From positions 1-11,122 of the forward strand of contig CANJYI010000046.1 in the NCBI GenBank assembly GCA_947478975.1: DNA of 11,122 bases, given 5' to 3'. Within the stretch, counting starts at the first letter, position 1. Each line of letters opens with the position of its first letter. The DNA is from Chthoniobacteraceae bacterium. GTDB taxonomy: Bacteria; Verrucomicrobiota; Verrucomicrobiia; Chthoniobacterales; Chthoniobacteraceae. The position numbers and the translations under genes were made by a program. This document shows positions 1 to 6,931 of the stretch, in pieces. The notes under the pieces were generated by a model. The model saw only the letters and a program-made list of their open reading frames with translations. It made no database searches and had not been told where the DNA came from.

Positions 1-176
1 CGCTTTGTTCCTGGAAACAGCTGGCTCTCGGTAAATATGCCGCTGACGATCTTGCCCTCTGGAACGCCCGTCTGGATGTTGCGGTCAGGGTTCTTTGGGT
101 TGAGGGCTTCCGCAGCGGGCAAAGCGGGAACGGCTGTGGCGAGGATCGCCGAGGCGAGCAGCAGGGTAGTTTTCAT
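1..176 (-). CDS. Secreted alpha/beta-hydrolase esterase, N-terminal fragment (3' end outside window)
   Basis: Read on the minus strand from the ATG at 176-174, the frame stays open to the window edge and gives 58 complete codons. It begins with a signal peptide (MKTTLLLASAILATAVPALP, then AAEA as likely cleavage region). The mature start includes GVPEGKIVSGIFTES and then QLFPGTKR. From memory, this GVP.G ... FPGT.R pattern opens a family of secreted esterases (enterochelin-esterase-like alpha/beta hydrolases, sometimes fused to SMP-30/gluconolactonase domains) common in Planctomycetes and Verrucomicrobia. Catalytic residues lie beyond the window, so the enzyme class is inferred from the N-terminus only. 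The start is well supported by the signal peptide; the upstream bases are gggaccctcc, with no clear Shine-Dalgarno. It diverges from the beta-propeller gene at 392. Confidence 0.6.
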   Translation of the reverse strand, partial: MKTTLLLASAILATAVPALPAAEALNPKNPDRNIQTGVPEGKIVSGIFTESQLFPGTK

Positions 177-391
177 GGAGGGTCCCACAGCAAGACACAA
201 GCCGGCGGCGCTTTGCGAGGATTTCCTTCATTAGAACACGCCCAGAGATCTTTACTTACAACTCCAAGCAACTCTCATGTAACAGCCTGTGCCTGCCCCC
301 GTGCACATTCAACCAAGGGCATGTTACCGGTTTCACTGCTTTTCATTCGCCGGCTCCACCCGTTTAATTTTTTCACCATCCCCACCCTCCC
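177..391. promoter_or_regulatory. Divergent intergenic region between two secreted-protein genes
   Basis: These 215 bp separate two divergently transcribed genes, so promoters for both should lie here. No good -35/-10 pair can be assigned. On the plus strand the AT-rich stretch around 361-374 (TTTAAT at 363-368) could be a -10, but the element 16 bp upstream (TTTCAT, 341-346) is a poor -35. On the minus strand TCTAAT around 230-236 is a possible -10 without a matching -35. An inverted pair GTAACA/TGTTAC (about 280 and 323) encloses a long loop and could be fortuitous. No small gene is supported here. Confidence 0.3.
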
Positions 392-1972
392 ATGCCCCCC
401 CTGCGTTTTTTCCCCACAGTGCTCTTCTCGCTAAGCCTGGCACACTGCCTCCTCGCAGCCTCTTCCGACTGGCCCCAGTGGCGGGGTCCCGAGCGGAACG
501 GCGTCCTCCCGGCCAGCCCGCCGCTCGCTGCCTCCTGGGACGCCACCGGCCCGGCCAAGCTTTGGGAAAGCGAACCGATCCCGAGCGACGACGAGGGCGG
601 CCACGGAAGCGTCGTGACGGCAAACGGCCGCGTCTATCTGTCCGTAGTCTGGCACCGGGACGAGCCCAGCGAGACGCGCACCATCACGGACCTGATCCTG
701 CGGCTGCGCCTCAACCACCAAAGCCCAAGTGGTCTGGGCAAGGAACTGATCGACAAAATCGAGGCCACCCGGGAGTCCCTCTCTCCCACCCTGCGCGGCG
801 CCAAGCTGGACGCCTTCACGGAGGAGTTTATCGAAGCGCATCTGGACCGCAAAAAGAAGGAGCTCTACGGAGGGTTTGTGCGGACCCGCTTCAAGAAGGG
901 CAAACTTGCCATTCCTCTGCCGGACTACGAAACCCTGCGGACGCGCCTAGAAAAGCCCTTCCCCTCCCAGGTGGATTTTGAGACCTGGGTCCGTTCGCAG
1001 GGCTTCGCCGAGCACGTGCAACAGGCTGTGCTGGAGGCCGTACCGGCATCGCGTCGGGTGGCCGAGGACACGGTGGTCTGCTTGGACGGAGACACCGGGA
1101 AGACCCTTTGGATGACCAAGTCCCCCGGCGAGCCCAAGGGCCGGAACTGCTCGAGCACGCCGTGCGTGAGCGGTGGGCTCGTCTTCGCGATTGGCAGCAC
1201 CCACCTCTACGCGGTGGACGCTGAGTCCGGCAGGTTGGCCTGGTCTCAGCCCCTCCCCTCAAAGGCTCCGGGCTCCTCGCCCCTGGCGGTTGACGGCAGG
1301 GTCTTTATCCAGGCGGGCAAACTCCTCGCCTACGACGCAGCCACCGGAAACCCGCTCTGGGAACAACCGCAGATTGGCGGGACCAACGCCTCACCCGCTG
1401 TCTGGATTCACGGAGGCGAGTACCTCCTCATCGCCAGCGGGCGTGCCGAGATCGCGTGCGTCGACCCCGCCACCGGCCAGATTCGCTGGAGCACTCCGGG
1501 CGGAGGCGACTCGACTCCAGCCATCAGGGGGGACCACATGGCAGCCCTCTCCAGCAAGGAAAGCATCGGCTTTGCCGGATACCATCTCTCCTCCTCCGGT
1601 GCCGAATTACTTTGGAACCACCCCACCGATGCACGACGCTCCCAGTCGAGCCCCATCCTTTTCGAGGAGCACGCCTACCTCTTCGAAGACGGCGAACACC
1701 GCTGCGTAAATCTGCTCACCGGTAAGGTCGCCTGGACACAAAAGATTCCCTCCTCCATCACTTCGCCGGTTCTCGCGGATGGAAAGATTTTTGCGATCAT
1801 CAACAACGGCAACACCCTGTTGATGCTTTCCGCCTCCCCCACAAACAGGGTGGAGCTGGCAAAAGCCACCATCCGGGCCCTGTGGGTGCCCTCCCCCACG
1901 ATCGCCGGCGGCCGAATTTTCGTTCGCGCACGCGAGGGCGTACATTCCTACGACCTGACTCGCTCAAACTAA
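392..1972 (+). CDS. Secreted PQQ-like beta-propeller protein
   Basis: This 526-aa protein is exported: residues 1-23 form a signal peptide (hydrophobic FFPTVLFSLSLAHCLLA). Directly after it comes DWPQWRGPERNG (26-37), the hallmark N-terminus of secreted PQQ-like propellers in Planctomycetes/Verrucomicrobia. At least five blade motifs of the form (D)x.TG..LW are visible: LDGDTGKTLW (231-240), VDAESGRLAW (275-284), YDAATGNPLW (314-323), VDPATGQIRW (357-366) and VNLLTGKVAW (439-448). Residues about 92-225 interrupt the propeller with a charged, predicted helical stretch. The family has no single known reaction; many members lack quinone-dehydrogenase residues and may act as binding or scaffold proteins, so no enzyme activity is assigned. 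The ATG at 392 is chosen because it gives the complete signal peptide; upstream is a C-rich tract with no Shine-Dalgarno. The DUF1080 gene follows after 18 bp, suggesting one transcript. Confidence 0.9.
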   Translation: MPPLRFFPTVLFSLSLAHCLLAASSDWPQWRGPERNGVLPASPPLAASWDATGPAKLWESEPIPSDDEGGHGSVVTANGRVYLSVVWHRDEPSETRTITDLILRLRLNHQSPSGLGKELIDKIEATRESLSPTLRGAKLDAFTEEFIEAHLDRKKKELYGGFVRTRFKKGKLAIPLPDYETLRTRLEKPFPSQVDFETWVRSQGFAEHVQQAVLEAVPASRRVAEDTVVCLDGDTGKTLWMTKSPGEPKGRNCSSTPCVSGGLVFAIGSTHLYAVDAESGRLAWSQPLPSKAPGSSPLAVDGRVFIQAGKLLAYDAATGNPLWEQPQIGGTNASPAVWIHGGEYLLIASGRAEIACVDPATGQIRWSTPGGGDSTPAIRGDHMAALSSKESIGFAGYHLSSSGAELLWNHPTDARRSQSSPILFEEHAYLFEDGEHRCVNLLTGKVAWTQKIPSSITSPVLADGKIFAIINNGNTLLMLSASPTNRVELAKATIRALWVPSPTIAGGRIFVRAREGVHSYDLTRSN

Positions 1973-1990
1973 ACCCATACCGCCACCCCC

Positions 1991-2722
1991 ATGCACCTCC
2001 CCTCCTTGGCACGCGCCGCCGCCTGTCTGGTACTGCTCGGCGTCCTCGAGCCCTGCGCCCCCGGACAGGCGCCCGCGTACACCCCGCTCTTTAACGGCAG
2101 GGATCTTGCCGGCTGGGTGGATGTCAACACCAGCAAAGAGACCTGGACGGTGCGCGACGGCATGCTCGTTTGCAGCGGGCATCCCATCGGGGTGATGCGC
2201 ACTGAAAAGCAGTACGAAAACTTCCTTCTGCACATCGAGTGGCGCCACATGGAGGCTGGGGGAAACTCCGGGGTCTTCGTCTGGAGTGACGCCACACCCG
2301 CCCCTCAACGGCCTCTGCCAAAGGGCCTTGAGGTCCAGATGCTGGAGCTGGAGTGGCCGCGGCTTAACCCCGAGAAGGACGGCAGCCCAAGGCACCCCGG
2401 TTATGTCTCTGGAGAGCTCTTCGGCGCCAACGGTCTCGAAGTCACCCCTGAAAATCCACGCGGCCGCCGGAGCATGTCCGTTGAAATGCGCTGCAAGGGA
2501 AAAGGCGAATGGAACACCTATGACGTGGTGTGCGTCGACGGCACCGTGAAGCTTTCCATCAACGGAAAGTTCGTCAACGGTGTCAGCGGTTCCAGCGTCA
2601 AGAAGGGCTACCTTTGTCTCGAATCCGAAGGCGCCGAGATCCACTTCCGCAACATCCAGCTTCTGGAACTCCCGCCCGGGCGGCCCACCCCGGAACAGGT
2701 TGCACCGGTGCTGCTCAAGTAG
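1991..2722 (+). CDS. Secreted DUF1080 protein (3-keto-disaccharide hydrolase family)
   Basis: The 243-aa product has a signal peptide (1 to about 26, core AACLVLLGVL) followed by one concanavalin-like jelly-roll domain of the 3-keto-disaccharide hydrolase family (DUF1080). Family landmarks are TPLFNGRDLAGW (31-42), GNSGVF (91-96), LEVQML (113-118), WNTYDVVC (174-181) and the terminal SEGAEIHFRNIQLLEL segment (212-227). Characterised members hydrolyse 3-keto-glycosides formed by sugar oxidoreductases; this is family knowledge and the substrate here is unknown. Length is normal for a single-domain member. Cys22 lies near the signal-peptide end, but LEPC is a poor lipobox, so cleavage by signal peptidase I is more likely. 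It sits 18 bp behind the beta-propeller gene and is probably co-transcribed; the tract before its ATG is CGCCACCCCC, without a Shine-Dalgarno. Confidence 0.92.
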   Translation: MHLPSLARAAACLVLLGVLEPCAPGQAPAYTPLFNGRDLAGWVDVNTSKETWTVRDGMLVCSGHPIGVMRTEKQYENFLLHIEWRHMEAGGNSGVFVWSDATPAPQRPLPKGLEVQMLELEWPRLNPEKDGSPRHPGYVSGELFGANGLEVTPENPRGRRSMSVEMRCKGKGEWNTYDVVCVDGTVKLSINGKFVNGVSGSSVKKGYLCLESEGAEIHFRNIQLLELPPGRPTPEQVAPVLLK

Positions 2723-2758
2723 TCCGCGGGCTGCGCGGAAACGTCGGCAAATTCGTGC

Positions 2759-2781
2759 CCGCCCTGAGGGACGGAGTTTTT
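2759..2781 (+). terminator. Probable intrinsic terminator after the DUF1080 gene
   Basis: A short GC-only hairpin (CCGCCC paired with GGG-CGG, loop TGA, one bulged A at 2771) is followed after AG by five T residues (2777-2781). It lies 36 bp past the DUF1080 stop and before the tRNA, where transcription of the upstream pair would be expected to end. The stem is only 6 bp and the T-run short, so this is moderate support. Confidence 0.5.
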
Positions 2782-2824
2782 ACTAGCCAACCGGCCCGCC
2801 TTCATTAAACATTGCCTCCTAGTT

Positions 2825-2899
2825 GCGCGGTTAGCTCAGCGGTAGAGCGCTTGCTTCACACGCAAGAAGTCGCAGGTTCAAACCCTGCACCGCGCACCA
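2825..2899 (+). tRNA. tRNA-Val (anticodon CAC)
   Basis: A complete cloverleaf folds by hand. The acceptor stem GCGCGGT (2825-2831) pairs perfectly with ACCGCGC (2889-2895). The D-arm is GCTC/GAGC with loop AGCGGTA. The anticodon stem is CTTGC/GCAAG with loop TTCACAC, placing CAC at 2857-2859, which reads the valine codon GTG. The variable loop is 5 nt, and the T-arm is GCAGG/CCTGC with loop TTCAAAC. The discriminator base is A2896 and the CCA end (2897-2899) is encoded in the DNA. The mature body to the discriminator is 72 nt. No terminator is visible between it and the small gene starting at 2931. An AT-rich stretch at 2804-2810 could hold a -10, but no matching -35 is clear. Confidence 0.96.
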
Positions 2900-2930
2900 T
2901 CTCACTCCCAGTCTTTCCGGGCTCCAAACA

Positions 2931-3233
2931 GTGACCATCTCCTCCGTTTACAATCTGGCCTCCTCGGGCATGCAAGCGGCGGTTGTCCGACAAAACGCCG
3001 CGGCCCACAACTCCGCGAACCTGCTCACGGCGGACACCCGCCGTCTCGTCATAAGCCAGAGCGAGTTGTCTGCCGGTGGCGTCCAGGCAAAGGCGTTCCC
3101 CGCGGGGAACGGTGCGGATCCCGTGGGAGACGCGGTGGACCGGCTGCTTTCGATCTACACTTTCAAAGCCAATGCGGTCTCCTTGCGGACGGCCGACAAG
3201 ATGGCCGGGGCTGTGCTCAACGTGCGCGTCTGA
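2931..3233 (+). CDS. Orphan 100-aa flagellar rod/hook-like mini-protein
   Basis: The 100-aa product resembles the two ends of axial flagellar proteins (FlgB/FlgC/FlgE/FlgG) joined with almost nothing between. The N-terminal segment SGMQAAVVRQNAAAHNSAN (12-30) matches the rod-protein N-motif, in which an SG(L/M)QA helix is followed by ANNIAN. The C-terminal segment AVDRLLSIYTFKANAVSLRT (68-87), then ADKMAGAVLNV, matches the rod C-terminal helix (A/Y..NA..I.T.D.ML...L). There is no signal peptide, as expected for type III-exported axial proteins. Full-length FlgC is roughly 130-150 aa, so this is shorter. The GTG at 2931 is chosen because the conserved helix starts within ten residues; no ATG precedes it and no Shine-Dalgarno is visible. 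No other flagellar structural gene is nearby. A role in the flagellum is inferred; it could also be a repurposed or degenerate rod paralogue. Confidence 0.7.
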   Translation: MTISSVYNLASSGMQAAVVRQNAAAHNSANLLTADTRRLVISQSELSAGGVQAKAFPAGNGADPVGDAVDRLLSIYTFKANAVSLRTADKMAGAVLNVRV

Positions 3234-3249
3234 TTCTTTACGGGCCCGC

Positions 3250-3266
3250 CGCGCAGTCTGTGCGCG
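3250..3266 (+). other. Short GC hairpin after the mini flagellar gene
   Basis: CGCGCA (3250-3255) pairs with TGCGCG (3261-3266) around the loop GTCTG, 17 bp after the stop of the preceding gene. There is no T-run behind it, so it is not a standard intrinsic terminator. The rest of 3234-3364 shows no gene and no recognisable promoter. Confidence 0.3.
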
Positions 3267-3364
3267 AGCTCATAACCGGCAGTCCGTGAGCCTTGTACTC
3301 TCTCTGCAGTGCCGGCCGCACTTGGTTCAGCTCAACGGCCCCCTCCGGCTTACACACACCCCCG

Positions 3365-5137
3365 ATGCGTACCTACCCTCCTCCCGTCCGTAGCGGCCCC
3401 ACTTCTTCAGCGGGCGCTGTCTTATCCAGCCTGGCCGCGTTATTCCTTTCAGCAGAGGGTACGCTGGCAGCACCCACGCTGATCCTCCACCATGGGCGGG
3501 TCGTCACAGTGGACGAGCGCTTTTCCGTCGCGGAAGCCATTGCAGTCACCGGCGACCGTGTGACGGCCGTCGGCAGGAATGAGGACATTCTTCTGCTCAA
3601 GGACGCATCCACCGAACTCGTCGATCTCAAGGGGTCGATGCTTCTGCCGGGGCTCATGGACTCGCACAGCCATCCCGTGGGGGCGGCAACAACCGAGTTT
3701 GACCATCCGATTCCGGACATCGGCGACATCGCCTCCCTGCTCGACTATATTACGGAGAGGGCCCGGGTCGTTCCAGAGGGTTCACTCATTGGAATCAGTC
3801 AGGTTTTCATCACGCGCCTGCGGGAACAGCGCTACCCGACCAGGGAGGAGTTGGACCGCGTAGCACCACGCCACCCCGTGGCCTTCAGAACAGGGCCGGA
3901 CACCATGTTGAATTCTTTGGCGATGCACTTGGCCGGCATTGACTCGAGTTTTGTCCTGCCGGAGGGCAGTCCGGGGAGGATTGAACGAGACGAAAAGGGA
4001 AACCCCACGGGGCTTGTCCGCACCTTTTCCCCAAAGATCAATGCGCCCGCTCCGCGCAAGAGTCCGGACGCTGACGAGACGTTGGATTTGGTCCGCAATC
4101 TTTTTCACGACTATAATAGCGTTGGGTTTACAACGATTGCAGATCGGGGTGCAAGCACGGGCAACATCGCGGTCTATTCGAAGCTGAGGGACACACATTC
4201 CCTGAGCGTGAGGCTTCGGCTGTCGCACACATTTTCCACCGGCGCGCAATGGCGCACCACCGAGTTGGCGATCGAAGAGATTGCCGCCCATCCGCTGCGC
4301 AAGCCCGACCCGATGCTCCAAATCATCGGGACCAAGGTGTGGTTGGACGGCGGCATGCTGACTGGCAGTGCGTTCATGGAGCAACCGTGGGGCGTTAGCA
4401 AAATGTACGGCATCAGCGACCCTGCCTACCGCGGCGTACAACAGATTCCCACCGAAACTCTGGTACGCATGGTGCGGGCTGTGGCCAGCAAGGGACTTCA
4501 ATTTACCGCGCACAGTGTGGGAGACGCGGCAGTCGCGACCCTCCTTGGCGCCTATGAAGAGGTGGGCCGCGAGCTGCCCCTACGCGAGACGCGGCCGTGT
4601 ATCACCCACTGCAACTTTATGAGCCCCGAAAGCATCGCCAAGGCGGCACGCCTTGGGGCCGTCATTGACCTGCAACCCATCTGGTTCCACCTCGACGGGG
4701 CCACGCTACTCAAGCAATTCGGTTCGGAGCGCCTCACACGCTTCCAACCGCTCAGGGCCCTTTTCGATGCAGGGGTGCCCGTGGGCGGAGGCAGCGACCA
4801 CATGCAAAAAATCGGCAGCCTGCGTTCAATCAACCCCTACAACCCGTGGCTGGGCATGTGGATAGCGGTCTCCCGAAAATGCCGCTCCCTGGAGGCCGCG
4901 CTCCATCCCGAAGGCGGGATTTCACGAAAGGAGGCGCTCCAAATGTTTACGATCAACAACGCCAAGATCCTTCTGCTCGAGAAGGAGGCCGGCTCTCTCG
5001 AGCCCGGCAAGTTGGCCGACATGGTGTTAGTGGACCGGGACGTCCTCGAGTGCCCTCTGGAGAGCCTCGCAGAGACGCGCGTCCTCAAAACATGGCTGGG
5101 CGGCAAGCCGGTCTTTTCGACGGCTGGCGCCCCCTAA
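3365..5137 (+). CDS. Exported amidohydrolase family 3 protein (YtcJ-like)
   Basis: From the ATG at 3365 the product is 590 aa, a normal length for YtcJ-type metal-dependent amidohydrolases. An N-terminal signal peptide is likely (hydrophobic AGAVLSSLAALFLSAEGTLA, 16-35), followed by the composite beta-sandwich start LILHHGRVVTVDE (39-51). Metal and active-site landmarks in order are LPGLMDSHSHP (94-104, HxH at 101/103), KVWLDGG (324-330), AHSVGDAA (382-389), THCNF (414-418) and GGGSDHM (474-480). The C-terminal EPGKLADMVLVDRD (546-559) closes the sandwich domain. The family hydrolyses amide or related C-N bonds of cyclic or acylated substrates; the substrate here cannot be named. An upstream in-frame TTG at 3293 would add 24 residues ahead of the signal peptide and is unlikely. 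The stop codon overlaps that of the convergent transporter gene. Confidence 0.88.
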   Translation: MRTYPPPVRSGPTSSAGAVLSSLAALFLSAEGTLAAPTLILHHGRVVTVDERFSVAEAIAVTGDRVTAVGRNEDILLLKDASTELVDLKGSMLLPGLMDSHSHPVGAATTEFDHPIPDIGDIASLLDYITERARVVPEGSLIGISQVFITRLREQRYPTREELDRVAPRHPVAFRTGPDTMLNSLAMHLAGIDSSFVLPEGSPGRIERDEKGNPTGLVRTFSPKINAPAPRKSPDADETLDLVRNLFHDYNSVGFTTIADRGASTGNIAVYSKLRDTHSLSVRLRLSHTFSTGAQWRTTELAIEEIAAHPLRKPDPMLQIIGTKVWLDGGMLTGSAFMEQPWGVSKMYGISDPAYRGVQQIPTETLVRMVRAVASKGLQFTAHSVGDAAVATLLGAYEEVGRELPLRETRPCITHCNFMSPESIAKAARLGAVIDLQPIWFHLDGATLLKQFGSERLTRFQPLRALFDAGVPVGGGSDHMQKIGSLRSINPYNPWLGMWIAVSRKCRSLEAALHPEGGISRKEALQMFTINNAKILLLEKEAGSLEPGKLADMVLVDRDVLECPLESLAETRVLKTWLGGKPVFSTAGAP

Positions 5138-6240
5138 AGCAGACCGCGAGTCAGGCGCATCAGGCCATATCCCAACAGCGCGGTTGCCGGCAGCGTGAGA
5201 AACCAAGCCCACAGAATCCGCTCGACCACGCTCAGGTTCAACGCGGAAAACCGTTTGGCGCAGCCCACACCCATGATGCTGGTGGTGATGGCGTGGGTGG
5301 TCGAAACAGGCATTCCAAAGTGAGCAGCCGTCATCAAAACCGATGCGGCGGTCGCCTCGGCGGCAAAGCCGTGTACCGACTGCAACCGCACCATTTTGTG
5401 TCCCATCGTTTTGATGATCTTCCAGCCTCCGGCCGCCGTACCCGCCGCCATCACCACAGCGCAGGTGACTTTGATCCATGGCGCGATTCCGATCTCCTTG
5501 CCCGCAAGGTCCAGCACCATGGGATGGTGCATGAACTCAAGCCATTGGGGCAGCGTGCTCGTCGCGCCCGACTTTTCGCCGGCCACAAGTGCCAACGCGA
5601 TGATGCCCATGGTCTTTTGCGCGTCATTACTGCCGTGGCTAAAGCCCATGTAGGCAGCGCTGGCCAGCTGGGCTTTTCCAAAGACCCTGGAAACCCAGTA
5701 TGGCGTCCAGTGGCGGAGCAACCCGTAGAGGAGCGTCATCAGCACCAGGCCCACCACAAACCCCATCAAGGGTGAGAGGAACATTGGGAGGATGACCTTA
5801 TAGAGCAGGCCCTCATGCTTAAACCAAGGGACGCCTTCCTTCACCTTGCTAAAAATCACCACCGCCCAGTTGTTGTTCGCTGCCGCCAGTCCAGAACCCA
5901 CTAGCCCGCCAATCAGTGCATGACTCGAACTGGAGGGCAACCCAAACCACCATGTCAGCAGATTCCACAAAATCCCCCCCGCCAACGCACACACCAGCGA
6001 AAGGGCGGCGAGCTCCCCCGGAATCAGCTTCGCATCGAGCAACCCTGAACTAATGGTTTTCGCCACCGCTGTTCCATAAAAGGCACCGACAAGATTGGTC
6101 GTTGCAGCCAGAAGGATCGCCAACCGCGGGGTAAGCACCTTCGTGGAGACCACGGTTGCAATCGAGTTGGCAGTGTCGTGGAACCCGTTGATGTATTCGA
6201 AGATCAACGCTGCAAGAATGACTGTAAAAAGAAGAGTCAT
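5134..6240 (-). CDS. pit: PiT-family inorganic phosphate transporter
   Basis: From the ATG at 6240 the product is a 368-aa polytopic inner-membrane protein. Both PiT signature repeats are present: the N-terminal NGFHDTANSIATVVSTKVL (18-36) and the C-terminal GFSHGSNDAQKTMGI (199-213). Each is followed by a conserved loop, PSSSSHALIGG (102-112) and PVSTTHAITTS (311-321). Family members move inorganic phosphate, usually as a metal-phosphate complex with protons or sodium, at low affinity. The start at 6240 is preferred because an upstream in-frame ATG at 6291 would lie inside the preceding gene and add 17 unrelated residues. The DUF47 gene ends only 7 bp upstream, an arrangement common for Pit transporters and their PhoU-like partner. 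No Pho-box was recognised upstream of the pair. The 3' end overlaps the convergent amidohydrolase gene by 4 bp. Confidence 0.93.
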   Translation of the reverse strand: MTLLFTVILAALIFEYINGFHDTANSIATVVSTKVLTPRLAILLAATTNLVGAFYGTAVAKTISSGLLDAKLIPGELAALSLVCALAGGILWNLLTWWFGLPSSSSHALIGGLVGSGLAAANNNWAVVIFSKVKEGVPWFKHEGLLYKVILPMFLSPLMGFVVGLVLMTLLYGLLRHWTPYWVSRVFGKAQLASAAYMGFSHGSNDAQKTMGIIALALVAGEKSGATSTLPQWLEFMHHPMVLDLAGKEIGIAPWIKVTCAVVMAAGTAAGGWKIIKTMGHKMVRLQSVHGFAAEATAASVLMTAAHFGMPVSTTHAITTSIMGVGCAKRFSALNLSVVERILWAWFLTLPATALLGYGLMRLTRGLL

Positions 6241-6247
6241 GGGACCG

Positions 6248-6874
6248 TCAGGAATTCTTGAGCACAATATGGTAGACGACGTTCCCCGCATCGCGGCACC
6301 GGTCGATCACCTTCTCGAGCAGGTCGTACAAGTCCTTTAGCGCAATCACACTCACCGGATCCTTCTCCCCCCGGTAAAGGGCGCGCAGCAGCTCCACCAT
6401 CAGCTTGTCCGCCTCCCCTTCCAAATACTGGAGGCGGTCGTTTTGCTCTTTAACCTTTTCAAGGTTCGGGTGGTTTCGAAGCGCGCGCACCAACGCCTGC
6501 ACGACTTCCACCGCCCGCTGCAACAGGCCCGCCTGGCGCGAAAAGTCCGTCCGCAACAGCCGGTCGGGACAAATCAACAACCGCTCCCCGAACTTCTCGA
6601 GTGTCTTGGGGATTTTATAAAGAGCGTTGGAAAGGGCCTCGATGTCCTCCCTCTCCAACGGAGTCACAAAGGTGGTGGTCAGCTTGGCGCTCAATTCCTC
6701 GGTGATGCGCTTGTCCTTTTTCCGCAACAGCGCGAATTCGTCCAGACTCGCCGAATCAGGCGACTCCAATAAACGCACCAGCAGACGCACGCTCTCGTGT
6801 GCCTCCTCGGCACTCTTTTCAAGCAACTCAAAAAAGATCTCGTCACCGCCGACTAGCTTTCGAAAGGAAAACAT
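6248..6874 (-). CDS. DUF47/PhoU-like protein, partner of the Pit transporter
   Basis: This 208-aa, all-helical, probably cytoplasmic protein belongs to the DUF47 (PhoU-like, TIGR00153-type) family, whose members are about 205-215 aa. Landmarks are the N-terminal FRKLVGGDEIFFELLE (4-19), the signature TTFVTPLEREDIEALSNAL (67-85) and the C-terminal DLYDLLEKVIDRCRDAGNVV (181-200), then YHIVLKN. The family is thought to control the adjacent Pit transporter, and the 7-bp gap to that gene supports co-transcription and coupled translation. The ATG at 6874 matches the family start. The frame is open upstream to an ATG at 7000 and to one at 6892, but those extra residues do not resemble the family. 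A G-run (GTGGGG) lies close ahead of the ATG, the nearest thing to a Shine-Dalgarno in this window. Confidence 0.92.
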   Translation of the reverse strand: MFSFRKLVGGDEIFFELLEKSAEEAHESVRLLVRLLESPDSASLDEFALLRKKDKRITEELSAKLTTTFVTPLEREDIEALSNALYKIPKTLEKFGERLLICPDRLLRTDFSRQAGLLQRAVEVVQALVRALRNHPNLEKVKEQNDRLQYLEGEADKLMVELLRALYRGEKDPVSVIALKDLYDLLEKVIDRCRDAGNVVYHIVLKNS

Positions 6875-6931
6875 ATCCCCACAGCCAAACATAGACAGCC
6901 ACTGATCGGCACCTAAATTTACCTGTGAAGC

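Noticed and set aside
289..981. 230-aa plus-strand frame overlapping the start of the beta-propeller gene
   Set aside because: It is rich in Arg, Pro and Gly with no domain, whereas the overlapping frame from 392 has a signal peptide and family motifs.
1964..2644. 226-aa minus-strand open frame opposite the DUF1080 gene
   Set aside because: It is the mirror of a gene with full family motifs and shows no motif of its own.
2724..2738. CCGCG/CGCGG hairpin just after the DUF1080 stop as terminator
   Set aside because: It is followed by AAACG and not by a T-run; the hairpin at 2759-2774 with five T residues is the better candidate.
3293..3364. Longer amidohydrolase start at TTG 3293
   Set aside because: It would place 24 extra residues before the hydrophobic signal segment; the ATG at 3365 gives a more normal exported N-terminus.
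2825..3364. Integrated element at the tRNA-Val gene
   Set aside because: No integrase, no second copy of the tRNA 3' end and no compositional shift is visible within the window.
3782..4513. 243-aa minus-strand open frame opposite the amidohydrolase
   Set aside because: It lies wholly inside the catalytic domain region of a well-supported gene and resembles no family.
4846..5775. 309-aa plus-strand open frame spanning the amidohydrolase 3' end and pit
   Set aside because: It overlaps two recognisable genes on opposite strands, and its composition (many His, Arg and Gln) matches no family.
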